A stretch of DNA of 64,000 nucleotides from Hydractinia symbiolongicarpus. Its lineage: Eukaryota; Cnidaria; Hydrozoa; Anthoathecata; Hydractiniidae. Every line of letters begins with the position of its first letter. Position 1 is the first letter of the stretch. Shown here in pieces: positions 38,047 through 50,010 of this stretch. The notes beneath the pieces are model-generated. The model was not told the origin of the DNA. It made no database searches and saw only the letters and a program-made list of their open reading frames with translations. The DNA is taken from the NCBI RefSeq assembly GCF_029227915.1, contig NC_079884.1, positions 9,176,001 to 9,240,000 of the forward strand, read 5' to 3'. Both the position numbers and the translations under genes were made by a program.

Positions 38047-39056
38047 ATTAAAAAAACGCCAGTTGGGCGATTAGACTTTTTATATATAGAGTTAACTAAA
38101 ATATGAAGAATAGAAAAATCGCCAAATTTAAGATTTCATAAAACAACATAAAATCCTTAATAGTTTTAAAATCTGTTAAATACAAATCAATGCAATTACA
38201 TGCACATCATTTGTACCCAGTACACTTGTGTTATATTCTAAACCCTGATGAAATAAACCCGAAAAATAATCCAGGACACCAGCTAAGCCACTTTCTCCAG
38301 CCCGATTTCCTTTAAAAATCTTTTTGTTTGGGAAATGAAATTGACATTTGACAGAATTGACATTTGTAGAAGTTGAAAGAACTATAATTAAGATTGCTGT
38401 ATAACTGTCTTACTGTTGGTCTGTAATTTTTTAAGGATTGGACTGATCACTGCAAAGGGTAGAAATGCATAGTATTTCATGCATGTTTACAAAACTTGAA
38501 ATGCATCCTGCCCTCGACTGTATGGATTCACTTGTTGAGACAAGTGGAAGGCAAATAAACCTATTTCAGGGTTCGCATGCTTTTAGAACAGCTCTTGCCT
38601 ACTTACTGACCTGGACTTGTTATCTGCTTGGTTATTCAAAGAATCAGAAATTGGATTCTATGAGGTGTTCTTCCTACATCTCTTTGGTCAAATCCAATAA
38701 CACCTTCTTACTATGTTAGGGAGTGCCTGGGGTTAGAATGGAAATCAAGAAGTTGTTTTAAATCAATTCGAATTCTTTTATTCCCCATTCTTGTTCTCTT
38801 TTTTTGTCCTTAGTTCTAAAATGTATTGTCTTTGTAGGTCCTAGTAAAATGTGTGCCTGCATATTTGCTTTTGTTTTGCTGTTTTCCCAATACTTGTGTG
38901 ATTTTCCTACAGGTTTTTCAAGTAATTACTCACGTGGCTTGATATGTTGTTCTTTCTTTATCTAAGGGCCTATCAAAACCGAATAATTTTGTACATTGTC
39001 TGACAATCTTAGATCCTGCATCAGAGAAATAAGAATGGCTGTCAACAGAGCGACCC

Positions 39057-39202
39057 TTAAGCTTTGGTTTACATCTGACGTTAATTTGCGTTCAGCAGGT
39101 AAATTTGCTTGTAATGGAAACGTCCTCACGCCAAATACTTAATATGAGAAATGAGCACAAAAAAATCAACGCGATTTAACGCCAGATGGAAATCAAGCTT
39201 AA
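39057..39202. mobile_element. TTAA-flanked MITE, short copy (family copy 2)
   Basis: A 138-bp element between TTAA at 39057-39060 and 39199-39202. Inverted ends of about 31 bp: gctttggtttacatctgacg at the left and the reverse of cgccagatggaaatcaagc at the right. The inner part matches the right third of the 8551-9218 copy but lacks its TTCGCGAA block, so this looks like the ancestral compact form. Confidence 0.85.
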
Positions 39203-39630
39203 AGGATGCTATGAAAAGCTATAACACAACATTTAATCTCCGCGAAAGTGCGAATGGAGAAGAAGTGGCTAGATCGAAATAAAGACAAAAAAACAAAAAA
39301 AATTAAAAAGAAATAGTGGAAATGATTTTAGTATACTTTGGATATTTTTAAGCTAAAGGAACCAAAAATTGTGAATTTTTAAGATCTAAAAGATCTACTT
39401 TACACATGTAACCCCCTTTTTACTGGTTCTTTCAGTAAAAACAAATTCTTGGTCTTGAAGTAATGGTAATTATGCATTTATATAATTGCTTTAGATTGAC
39501 CACATGGCGATATCCTGAGTTCTACAAAGACCTAATTCTATATCCATTTTCATTCCGCGAAATACGCATGCAAAAATATAGAATAACATTAAAACAAAAT
39601 TAGTTATGAGCAAATTTTGGGATGCTTATT

Positions 39631-39662
39631 AACCTTCGTCCCCAGGGTTTTTTGCTTTTTCG
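39631..39662. repeat. Element end with gtccccag word
   Basis: aaccttcgtccccagggttt followed by tttgctttttcg matches the left end of the element at 10954-11058. I did not find the other end, so this is a fragment. Confidence 0.4.
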
Positions 39663-40313
39663 ATATGAGGGAAGACAGCGAAAGATGTTCTAGTATCGTT
39701 AAGCGAACTAAAATAAACGTCTTTAAAGTTAGAAAAAAATGCTTTGATATAGTTTAGCTAGCTAGGTGCTTCTTGAATAGAATTTTTTTTTTCGCACAGA
39801 GATGGTTCATTGTTAGATTTCAAATCCAGTTTGCGAACAAAATGTTTTATTTTTGTGGCATTCTGAATCCTGTGGGTAAAAGTAATACGGTTTAGGTCAT
39901 AATGAAATTCATAGATTTCTCAGAGATGATCTTCAATTTTAAAGTGAATATTTGTTTACTTTTGGCAAGTAGGGTGTCCAGAAATCTTTGTGGGATTTAC
40001 TCCTTTTAGAAGTATTTTGTGATTGGAAGTCTTCGAGAGAAATTTCATTGAGGAATATAAAAAAACGTTTTTGTTTTTATATTGCCAGATATATCTAAAT
40101 AAGTCCTGCATGAATTATTCTTGCAAATTTAATCCAACTTTTCAATTATTTTTCTAGCCGGAACAATGTCATCTAAATTTGCAAATTTTACTTTTGAAAG
40201 GTGTAGATAGATAGCTAATAGCTAAATGACGCACAAACGATTAGCGGTTATTAGATGGGCTGACAAAACTACATTTAAACTCGAACTGGAAACCTTATGA
40301 TTAGAAGGCGAAA

Positions 40314-40380
40314 GCACTACCACTACACCACTACCACTACACCACTACCACTACACCACTACCACTACACCACTACACCA
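40314..40380. repeat. 14-bp tandem repeat (accactaccactac)
   Basis: About four and a half copies of a CCACTA-based 14-bp unit. It gives a spurious H/Y/T-rich reading frame. Confidence 0.9.
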
Positions 40381-40639
40381 TTTAAGGACCTTTTGTTTAA
40401 AGTTTTGCTTACAAATATAATCGACCACAGCTCCATGCGCCATTTTGGTACTGACCTGGAAAAGTTCTTACTAAGAAAAAATCTTTATAATTATGCGAAA
40501 ACAAAAAGCAAGTAATGTTTTAATACTGGTCGATACGACCCGTGAAAAAATCCACTAAGGCAGGATACAAATTTGGGTGACGTCAGCAACACATCCACTA
40601 AGAAAGAATTGGAATTTTATTTTCACGTTGCCTCTATTG

Positions 40640-40691
40640 TGTAGAGCTTAAAGCGCTGATAAAGAAAATGTATATGATCATGTGATTTTGA
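40640..40691 (+). repeat. Left direct repeat flanking the transposase pseudogene
   Basis: tgtagagcttaaagcgctga and the following block match 41704-41755 at roughly three quarters of positions, in the same orientation. The pair brackets the pogo-like pseudogene and may be a duplicated part of the same old element. Confidence 0.5.
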
Positions 40692-41493
40692 TGATGAAAA
40701 TATATTTTTTAATGCATGCTTCGAAGATAGCGTCACGTCAAGATACATCGATGGGTGAGCTGGATTTTTGCGCAGTTCAAAAACAAGTCCAGTATGCGTC
40801 TTCAGGTAAAAGAAACCAGTACGTGAAATATTCGGATGTTGATCGTTTCGACATTGGAAAATATGCAAACGAAAACGGTCCTGCGGCAGCTGTACGCAAG
40901 TTTTTAAGCAGATTTACTGCACTGAATGAAAGTACTATTAGAACATTTTGCAAAAAATATAGAGAATAAGTAAAAAAAGCTAATATGGAATCCAGGGCTG
41001 TTTTAAACAAATTATTAATGGAGCGAAGAGACTGACCTTTAATGTTGGATGATGTTCTTGATAAGAAGATTCAGGATTATATTAAGGTAAGAGGAAAAAA
41101 TACCGTAACTCTCCGTAGGTATATGACCACCACCATGCATAAGCCCCTAGCACACCTTTTTTCTCATTGCTAATTTTTTTCATGTGTAAGCCCTCCGTGC
41201 TAGCCCTTATGTTTTATTTGGTTGTGTTTTGTAGGTGTTTCTTATAAATAATGCACTTTTACTCTTGTTATTGATTTCCATGTAACAGTAAGCCCAATAA
41301 TTTGATTTAACTCATTTTTTAATTTATTTGTTTCAGGTCAAAAGGTCACGTGGTGGTATTATTAGTAGCTGTTGCAACTTCCCAGGCTTTGATTAAACAC
41401 CACCCAGAACTCAACCTTAATCACATTAATATCGAAGAATCGTCATGGGCCTCCCGATTCAGCTTATTTATGGTGGGAAAACTTCAAAAAGTA
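40682..41493 (+). pseudogene. Decayed pogo/CENP-B-type transposase fragment
   Basis: Coherent translation starts near 40712 and includes YVKYSDVDRFDIGKYA, AAAVRKFLSRF and ESTIRTFCKKYRE, the N-terminal helix-turn-helix region seen in transposases of the Tc1/pogo (CENP-B-like) group that are abundant in cnidarians. The frame is then broken by TAA (KKYRE then VKKANMESRAVL) and TGA (MERRD then PLMLDDVLDKKIQDYIK). A GT-AG intron (41087-41336) follows, with clear borders. Exon 2 reads VKRSRGGII, then shifts frame to LVAVATSQALIKHHPELN and INIEESSWASRF. Both stops and the shift are decay. The catalytic DDE part is missing, so it cannot be an active transposase. Confidence 0.7.
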
Positions 41494-41559
41494 TTCCTGC
41501 TGTAGCTTTCCCACCTGAATTTCTTCTTTCTTTTAAAATTCGTATTTCTTACTTTTAAA

Positions 41560-41690
41560 ACTTTACGAAGTTTTGATCCGCGAAATTAAATCGCTGCAAA
41601 ATTTTTGGATACACTTTTTTCCGCAAAATTTCCTAAATAAAACCCCCGCGAAATTAAGTTACCGCGAAAATTTATTCCCTTAAGGTACAT
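41560..41690. repeat. CGCGAAA-rich repeat, copy 1
   Basis: Spaced ccgcgaaatt/cgcaaaattt words followed by attcccttaaggta. A related order of words, ending in accctttaaggtag, is at 52600-52760. Both are probably remains of one dispersed family. Confidence 0.45.
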
Positions 41691-41703
41691 GTTTCCTTCA
41701 TCA

Positions 41704-41755
41704 TATAGATCTTGAAACGCTGATCAAAAAAATGTATAGGATCGTGTACATTTGA
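41704..41755 (+). repeat. Right direct repeat flanking the transposase pseudogene
   Basis: tatagatcttgaaacgctga and the following bases to 41755 match 40640-40691 in the same orientation, about 1.06 kb apart. Confidence 0.5.
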
Positions 41756-41918
41756 CAAACAGTTATCGAAATATTGTGGTTTAAAGGTTCTTTGATGACG
41801 TCATCGACCCGTCCATTCCGAAACGGATTTGGGGACCCAGGTTTGGGAAACTTACCCAAATTGGTCCTAGGTGGTCCCTAGTTACCCACGCAGTGAAAAA
41901 TCATTGACGTCACCACCT

Positions 41919-41981
41919 CGTTTCCAAGTTATTTGACCTCAAAGTTTTAAAGTGCATTGTAATGGCATCATCAATTTAATA
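41919..41981 (+). repeat. Dispersed block (gtttccaag ... tcaaagttttaaagtgc), copy 1
   Basis: cgtttccaagttatttgacc followed by tcaaagttttaaagtgcatt and gtaatgg matches 56604-56668 closely. Non-coding. Confidence 0.7.
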
Positions 41982-42335
41982 TAGGATATTGTCGTTAAAG
42001 TAGTGTTATTGACGTCATGTCGTAACGTCAGAAAATTTAACATATTAGACATGCATTTTTCGACTACATCAAAGGAAAATGAGTGCACATGCTTAATGTG
42101 CAAATACGGCATGTCACGCGACGTAAACCAACCTCTGATGAAAATTGTATTCGAAAATTGTATTTTATCCCAGCTAGAGCAGAGTAAGAACAGCTTAATA
42201 TTTTTTCTAGAATTTCACTATGCGAATATATTCTGTCCCTTAATTTTCGACTTTTCTTTCAACAAGATTTTTTATGATTTATCTTCTCGCTGTAATGTAC
42301 TATTGATACTTATAATTACTTTTTTACCCTTGTAC

Positions 42336-42446
42336 AGAGAAAATATCGTGGTTAATTCACAAGAATTTTTTTTGTGTAACTTTTTCTCAAACGTGTTGGA
42401 ACTGATAAAGAAACACCGCGATTATAAATGTGAAATATGTTTTCTT
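42336..42446 (+). repeat. Old duplication, copy 1
   Basis: Aligns to 44360-44470 through gtggttaat-cac, ttctttgtgtaa-ttttttctc, aaacgt-ttggaac-gataaag and attataaatgtgaaatat. One frame is open through both copies (ending YKCEI), which could mean they descend from a coding exon; no domain is recognised. Confidence 0.65.
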
Positions 42447-44359
42447 TTTTAAACGTTACGGCTCTAAGAAAAACGTCTTAAACTAAAAACTACGACAACA
42501 TCTCTTTTATCTGGCAAACTTCGGAATGGTTTTCTGCTAAGGAAGTAGTGTAAAGAGGGTAAGCTTTCGTTGTTACGCTGATGAGACCTCGAGAGAAAAG
42601 GAGGCTCACATTCATAAGCAAATATTAACTTACGTTCCAAAACCAACAAACTTGACTGGTTTTTACTACTGTTATTAGGGTTTTAACAACATATTCCGTT
42701 GCCAGATTAAAAGATCTTAGGCTTGCGTAAACCGTTTTGAAATGCGCGGAAGTCTGTTTGCTGTCACGCAAAGCAAACATTACCAAAGAATTAATTGTCA
42801 CGTTTAACTCCAGTCACGCTTAACTCCAGTCACGTAAAAGCCTTTAGCAAGACGCGAGATATTCCTTGCGAAACGTGAGAAACAAAGAATATAATTTGTC
42901 AGTAGAATCCGAAAGTAAATATTTTCTTTATCTTTCCATTGATGAAAAATGTTCATGTGTCAAATGTTCAGAATTTTGCCTGGTGGAGAATCACGAAATA
43001 TCTTGCTCCCCCTTCCTACATAGACAAAATTTCAAATTAAACTTAAATATGTGCTCAACCACCCTTCTGATGAAATGGAGTTGATTCGTATCTGTAATAA
43101 GTTTAGCTTGGAACCACTTCACTTTTACATGCGCATACAGCGCATTTCTTAATCGACTATTTACTTAAAATATAAATACTAACTGAAATAACGTCAGTTT
43201 ACGTAGGCGCACGAGGACCTCTCAAGTAATGTATATTTCGTGTCGGTTTCACTTGATAGCTCTCAGCAATGCGAGGATGTTTTGGTTGCTACATATCAAC
43301 AGAACTTTTTTTTTTTATGTTAACACTTCTCTGAAATTTCGCCCACTCATATTCTATAAAATGATTACATAAAAGTGTTTTGAGGAATGCAATATGGTGT
43401 TGTGGAACACGTATAGTAGGGGTTTTAGTGAGTGTCATTGCGCGATATTTGTATCAGTATAAACAATGTTTTTTTAAAAATACCTTTTGTGAAAAAGTGA
43501 CCCAATTTTGAGGCAGTGATTATTTTCTAGCAATTTTTTCCTGTTTTTCCCTTTTACTTTTTACTGCATTTAGAACCGAAATGCCTTTAAAATTTAAATA
43601 CAAACATTGGACCAATTTTGTTTAACTTTTTTTAAAGGAGAGATTAAGTTTTGATTATTATTTTTACTGACTAAAAATTTTTACCGGGATTTTTTATGCT
43701 GATTTTTTTATACCAATAACGTAGGATGATATATACAAAGCTGAGTGCTAGAGAAATACACACGCTTGTTGATTGGTTAAACCTTATCCGTTGTAAACTT
43801 TGTCGCCCAACGTTTTTGCCGGCCTTATTTCTTAGTCGGCATTTATTTTTGTCGCCTTGTCAAAATTTTGCCATTTCACTAAAGTTGGTTGAAGGGTCAA
43901 TTTTTTATGTCCTGACAAAATTTTAAGCTATCTAAGTTGGTGGCTAAAATTATTTGTCAATCAAAATAATTTATCGGCATTCATCCTTTTTTGTCGGTCC
44001 TAGTTTTGCCACCTTGAAATATATAACTTAAAGCCACTTTCAAATCACAATAACTATATCTGCTAAATCCTTTTTATCATAAAGGTAAACGGCTACTCTG
44101 ACGTAAACAATAATCGTGGTCATCTGTGGTCATGATCATATTGGTTGTTTTTGCAAGAGGTATATGTGACCACGCACTAAAAGAAATGGCCTTTTTTGTG
44201 TTCATTGATTGGAACGCATTCGGCGTTTGAGATTCTGTTGGAAAAAAACAAAGCATATTTTTGTAGCTTTAAGAACTCGTCCCGCAACGAACGAAAGTCT
44301 CAATCAAATTCCTTGTGAGTATCCCCAGTCACTTTTTTGTCAAATTATTTAAAGCAGAG

Positions 44360-44470
44360 GAAACACTGTGGTTAATGCACGGAAAACCTTCTTTGTGTAA
44401 GTTTTTTCTCAAACGTTTTGGAACGGATAAAGCGCAAATACCGCTAGAGTATTATAAATGTGAAATATTT
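44360..44470 (+). repeat. Old duplication, copy 2
   Basis: Counterpart of 42336-42446. In this copy the shared frame reads LWLMHGKPSLCKFFLKRFG and ends YYKCEIF. Family unknown. Confidence 0.65.
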
Positions 44471-45474
44471 GTACATTTTTATTCGGTTACTATGATGATA
44501 TAACTATTTTATTCGGTTACTATAATGATATTGTGTTTTGACTCCAATTAGTTTGATTGGTCATGAAACGAGATTCCCATTCTAAAAATAGAGATAAACA
44601 TAAATTCCGATTTGCGTTATTTTAATGTTTTTTGAAAGTTAGTTGAGCTAAATCGCGTTAATAAAATTATATTATATTTTATAAGTTGTTATAAGCATTC
44701 GTGTTAATTTCCTTCATGTTAATTTCATGATCGTTAATTTTGTGCCTTGTTATAATTTTCTGGAAGAATATTTTGGTTATAAAGACATTGCACTATTTTA
44801 GTTAGGTTATATGAATAAGAATATTTTCGCGTCATTTCTGTAATTTAAGATTTTCTTTTACATTCTATTTTTTAGTATACGAACCACTTTTTTCCTTTTT
44901 TCGTGTTACTGTGGTAAGATTAGAAGGATATAAAGAAATGATAGCTTTCTTTGACATGTTACTTGTTGTTGTTGTAGGTGTTTCAAAAATTTTCTTGGTT
45001 ATTGTTGGAGTCATTTCAAAATCACGTTTACAGTAACGTTTGATCCTGCGCTTAATAAAAAAATTAATGACTGGTAACCAAGAATTAGCATCGTATATAT
45101 ATATTAATGCACTACAGTTTTTTTATACAATGCAAGTTAGGCTGGCCTATTTTTTCAATAAGAAGTCACGAAAAATGTGAAAACCCCCTAAAAATTGAAT
45201 TAAAAGTTGAAAAACCTTTCGGAATAGACTGCCTATGGTTCCCATTAAAACATATATTATGTGTTTTGTTCCCTTTAGGGTTTAGGATTTTGAAAAACAA
45301 TTTTTTGTGATGAGCAAATGCCAGGAAAAATTCGGTATCAGAAAGTCGTTAAAATTTTTTTAGTCAGTATCATAGTCAGCTGCGCAAAATTTTACTACTT
45401 ACTCCTGACTAAATTTTACCAATAAATTCTTCCAACTAATTTTAGGTTATAAAATATAAAATATACACAAAGGA

Positions 45475-45590
45475 ATCTATATTATTATAAAATGTCTGTC
45501 ACGCAAAATGGTAACCGCAGTAGCGAGACACACGAAATGCGGTAAATAAAGGGCGAGGAAACCCAGAATTATCCACGTCCACCGAGTAGT
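45475..45590 (-). repeat. Dispersed repeat family B, copy 2 (inverted)
   Basis: The reverse strand reads ctactcggtggacgtgg, then aataaagggcg-type words, cgcatttcgtgtgtctcgct, the block gcggttaccattttgcgtga and ends with attttataataatatagatt, matching 35274-35410. It is the best-preserved copy of the tcgctac-gcg part. Confidence 0.7.
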
Positions 45591-47742
45591 TTATTACAAA
45601 TTCTTTACTTTAACAATAATTATTTCAACTATAGAAAAAAAAATTAAATACATTCAGCATTTGTATCCTTATTTTAAGGCCACAGGAGTCCTAATGTATT
45701 AAAAAAGAAAAGAAGAAATCGGCTAAAACTGTGTTGGCGAAACAGTAAAGGCAGTAACTAATTTTAGCCGGTACCAAATTAGACACAAAACAGAAATGTT
45801 AAAATAAAAATTTGGAAAATATACAGCAGCATACTTATCAATTCTTTTTAACCTAAATTTCAACACACGTGCATTTAAATATTTTTTTATAGAAAAAAAA
45901 AGGTTTAGACTGGACCACCCAAATTGCATTTGGGTCGTCCGGTTTCCAATCCACTAGACCGACCACCCTAAATGTTTTTTAAAAAAATTAGAGTCAGAGA
46001 AAAAATAGCCGAGCTTCCTAAGAATAGCCCCGTTTTCAAAATAATTATTTTCTTCAAATCTAAATAAAATCCAATCTGGAAATTATATTACTCTATAAAC
46101 TTTATTTTTGTCATGATAATTTAATATTCTATCTAAATATCTTTATTTGAAGAGCACAGAAACATTATAAATATTGGATGGTGTCATAATTATTATAAAT
46201 TATGAAATTCGGGAAAGGTGTGTTGTTAAAAAAATTAGCTTTACCATTATTACATAAAAAATGCGATGAATTTTAACACGTGTGAGATTAGATCAGGGAA
46301 ACAATCAATTCACAACGTTCTAAAATATGCACGATTTCGGTATTTGAGCTTTGATGATTTTTATAAAAGAAATTCACACTGTTTTATTCAGACCTTTAAT
46401 ACATTTAATATACATTCAATTCAAAAGGCTGCGACCTTTTTTTCTTGCAAAAACTTTATTTATTTGAAACCCAGTAAGAAAAAAGACCCCTGGCTAGATT
46501 TCATTATATGGAAGTTAGCAAAGAGCTTCAAACCATCTGATGAATTCCCTAAACAAAAATCATATGACAGTCAGTAATAAGACTTGACAAGAAGGATCGG
46601 AAGGCACATGTAAACATTGCATTTATTTGTCATGTAATTCATAAAGTTGTTCATAAGATCTTCCCATATATAGTTTGTTTAGCCAATATTTGTCTTCCAC
46701 CCGTCAATATTGTATTTTGATTTGTATTTCTGCGGGATTAGTAGTATTTGGGTGGTCTACAGGGCAAAATTGTCGACAGATGTGTCATCGAGAAAAAACA
46801 ACGCCTAATGTCCTACCTACCCATGGTTACTGCACCTTCTTGGTTCTCAAGAACTCCCTTCTCAACTGTGTGTTGGATAAACTTGGCTCAATTTTAAATC
46901 TTTTATTTTTCTCTGTTTTTGTTTGTTTGATTTAGCTCATAACATTTAGATTGGTTATTACCCTACTGAGCGTATTAGCAGTTGACAGGCGAACAATATT
47001 ATTTTCATGTCTTCATAGACAAAAATACATAAGAGGTTTTCAAAGTAGCTTAAAAGAACTATTTAACACGCCCTTGTTTATGTTTTGTTTTGCCAAATTG
47101 ACCAGGCACTTACAAATTTTTCTAAATTACTATACATTTAACAAGACCGGCGAATCGCTTCTTAAACTTAGGGCGGAATATAAAATAAAGTCCCAGCTCG
47201 CCGCCGTTGTTGTTGTTGTCGTCGTTTCACAGCGAATATTACTAGAAGGGTTTCAAGCCAAAATAGGACGGATTGAAGCATGCCCTTTCAATTAAAAAGG
47301 TTCTTATAAGAACATATATAAAATATCTTTCTTCCCGCCCTGTAAAATCTATTGTAACGCCATAATACAACTCTTAATAATCACAATTTATTCATGAAGA
47401 AATTTAATGGCCCTAAGCCACAAAGATTTTACGCCCACTATCCGTTGACTTGTCCAACAATGAAAACGGTATGTTATTATAAAAGGAATCTTTGTTCAAG
47501 ATTAGAGTTGGGTTTGGCAGCTAATAATACCTTTTCCGGAGTGTTTCGAAATTCCAAGTTCTATTCAGGAAAACATGAAGTTGTTTTGAAGCATTGCATT
47601 TAGCTAATATTGTTTGTATAAAAAACATATTACCAGAAACAAAAACAAAGTTAATATTTGATGGACAAGCTAAATAACCTCCTTTGATCGTTCATTCATG
47701 GAGTGATTTTGGATATGTGCCAAATTTTATAGTAAAAAAAGA

Positions 47743-47780
47743 TATAAAAAGGGTAGTAGAATCTAGCAATCATTCAGACG
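47743..47780 (+). promoter_or_regulatory. TATA box and initiator of the membrane-protein gene
   Basis: tataaaaagggt at 47743 lies 92 bases upstream of the ATG. About 28 bases downstream is tcattcag, a fitting initiator. Spacing and sequence match a strong metazoan core promoter. Confidence 0.5.
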
Positions 47781-47834
47781 ATTTACGCTGAAAGAAAAAG
47801 ACTGAAACAGTTAAAGCAGAGAAAAAAAGCAAAG

Positions 47835-48642
47835 ATGGAAATGCAAAAGAAATCAATGTTGTTGGTTGTTTACTGCTCGCTTCTTATTCAAGCAAAAAGC
47901 ACGTGGGAAAAAAGCACAAGTAATTCTTCTCTCTTTTATTTATTTTTTAATTTTATTTCATTTTTTCACAATAACATCAAGTCTTTTCAATTTCAAGTTC
48001 ACACATATAGATTCTTTAGTTTCCTTAGGGTAATAAGCTAAAACCCCACAAGTTTCTTTGAAAGTTTGAGTTTTCGAGACATTGAAAACCTTCCACTGCT
48101 GTAGTGGTAATAACAACAACGAATTTTCTTCAACGCGAATATTTATTGTCATGAATTTTTTATTTTTAGCAAACGGTGATACTACGCCGAAGCCTACTGT
48201 CACTGTGTCAACACAAAAAATGGTGACAATTTACATGTCATGTTCTTATTGTTATGGGAAAGCTAAAATTGATCCGAAATGCACCTCGGGATGCAATAAA
48301 TTCATTACGTGGCCTGCAGATAAAGCCTTAATCAAAAGCGCAACACAAAGGCCATCGACAGTGAATCGATTTCGTAGAGTAAACGATAGTAACAACGCTT
48401 TTATGGCTTTGAGTGAAGAGGAGGAGAAAAAAGTTGATACCCTTCTTCCGAAATTTGTTCTGCATTCAGAAAGTAGCGTGGTTGCATTACTTGCCGGAAT
48501 TTTAGCATGCTTGGTTTTGTTGTTAGTGGTGATTGCTGTTGGTTTATGTTGCTATGCAACTAAGAAAAAGCGTAGCGTAAAAAAGGAACCTCCAAAATCA
48601 ACTGTGCTAACTTTGCGACCGCTAGAGTTTCAAAACGTTTAG
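47835..48642 (+). CDS. Unrecognised type I single-pass membrane protein, 185 residues
   Basis: Exon 1 is 47835-47919, exon 2 is 48170-48642, joined in phase (GTAATT donor, tatttttag acceptor). Residues 1-22 form a signal peptide (MEMQKKSMLLVVYCSLLIQA). The outer part (23-130) has a T/P/K-rich start, a small four-cysteine knot C53-x2-C56-x9-C66-x3-C70, a furin-like RFRR at 95-98 and an acidic EEEEKK run (111-116). The membrane helix is 131-157, followed by a basic tail (KKKRSVKK) of about 28 residues. I do not recognise the family. The TATA box upstream and an AATAAA at 49130 support a real transcription unit. Another in-frame ATG within exon 2 gives a form without signal peptide, which is less likely. 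Confidence 0.65.
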
Positions 48643-49357
48643 AACCTGTTGATCAAACAGGGAAAAGTGTGTCGTTGACATGGAAATGTGGGTGATTCCA
48701 TAATGTCAACTGAACAAGCATCGCTGGTCGATGAACAAAAAAGACAATGCTTAAGTTATATTAACTTTTAAATTTTTTTCCCTGAATATCCCTTTCCCTC
48801 CCATACATTCCCTAAGCCAGCCTACATCATTTCATTTCATGTTGTCCCAGCTTATTTCTTTTCCCAATGCCTTTTTTTAAAAGTATTTATTGAACCTCCA
48901 TATTTGTGAAATAGTTTATAATAATAATATTGTTATAAAAAGCTATTCTTTATTATTTTTTCTGTCTAGGTGTTCAGTACGTTAAAATGAGAAAATTTTT
49001 GACCCTATTCACGATAAAGGTCGGTTTTCATTACCTTAAAATTGTTGAGCAACAGTTGCACAAAGCGAGTCAAAAGATATTGTACAACAACAGCCGCGGA
49101 TTTACAAAAATAGAAACCAAGCTAAGTTAAATAAAATATCGCACGACAATCTTCCAACTAACGATTTTTACATGAATTCTAGAAAGATTTCAGCATAAGA
49201 CTTCCAGTGACAGGGACAACAAAAGAATTAAAAAATGAGACGACATTCTTTTTCATCGTTCATTATAACTTCTTAATATTTATGCAGTATTTAAGACACT
49301 GTTACTGACAGTAGCGATTAAGAGGCTATTTTGATCATACTACTGTTATTAAAAAGA

Positions 49358-49460
49358 CTAGTCGGTTACCTGTGGAAAAATCCAAGGGATCGGCCGTCCT
49401 TTATATATCGCATTTTGTGTTCGGTAACAGACAGACAAACAAACAGACAACGGCTTTTAC
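49358..49460 (+). repeat. Dispersed repeat family B, copy 3
   Basis: actagtcggttacctgtgg, aaaaatccaaggg, cggccgtcctttatatatcg and a cagacagacaaacaaacaga tract match 35274-35410. The right end is lost. Confidence 0.7.
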
Positions 49461-49590
49461 CATAGAGAAGGCTCAAATTAGGTCGTTGTACATATTACAC
49501 GCACTACTCATGCCTCAAGCGTAAAGTTGTGATTTCACACATACCTCGCGAAGTTTAAAACAGCGATTTATTAGCCAATGTAGATCAGTT

Positions 49591-50010
49591 CAAAGTGGCT
49601 CTCCGTGAAGTTGCTCTCCATAAAGTTGCTCTCCATAAAGTTGCTCTCCGCAAAGCTGCTCTACATAAAGTTGCTCTCCATAAAGTTGCTCTCCATAAAG
49701 TTGCTCCTCATAAAGTTGCTTTCAACAAAGTTGCTCTTTGTAAAGTTGCTCTCCATAAAGTTGCCCTCCACAAAGTTGCTCTCCGTAAAGTTGCTCTCCA
49801 TAAAGTTGCTCTCCATAAAGTTGCTCTCCACAAAGCTGCTCTCTGTAAAGTTGCTCTTCATAAAGTTGCTCTCCATAAAGTTGCTCTCCACAAAGCTGCT
49901 TTCAATAAAGTTGCTCTCCATAAAGCTGCTCTCCATAAAGTGGCTCACCATAAAGTTGCTCTCCATAAAGCTGCTCTTGATAAGGTTAATCTCCATCAAA
50001 TTGCTCTCCA
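49591..50010. repeat. 15-bp minisatellite (ctctccataaagttg), about 28 copies
   Basis: About 28 degenerate copies of gttgctctccataaa. Because 15 is a multiple of three, frames stay open through the array on both strands and give fake pentapeptide repeats (VALHK, IKLLS, MESNF). No exon context supports translation. Confidence 0.95.

Larger units (their letters stand above)
37368..40639. other. Intergenic region downstream of the lectin gene
   Basis: Contains copy 2 of dispersed family A (37922-38046), the short TTAA MITE (39057-39202), an element end (39631-39662) and a 14-bp tandem repeat (40314-40380). Possible polyadenylation signals for the lectin gene are ATTAAA at 37584 and AATAAA at 38252. 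No gene recognised. Confidence 0.6.
41494..47742. other. Intergenic region with repeat fragments
   Basis: Holds a TTCGCGAAA-type repeat (41560-41690), a dispersed block (41919-41981), two copies of an old 110-bp duplication (42336-42446 and 44360-44470), copy 2 of family B (45475-45590) and many short random frames. I found no convincing gene. Short cysteine-rich frames at 42003-42452 and 42866-43084 have no recognisable domain. Confidence 0.55.
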
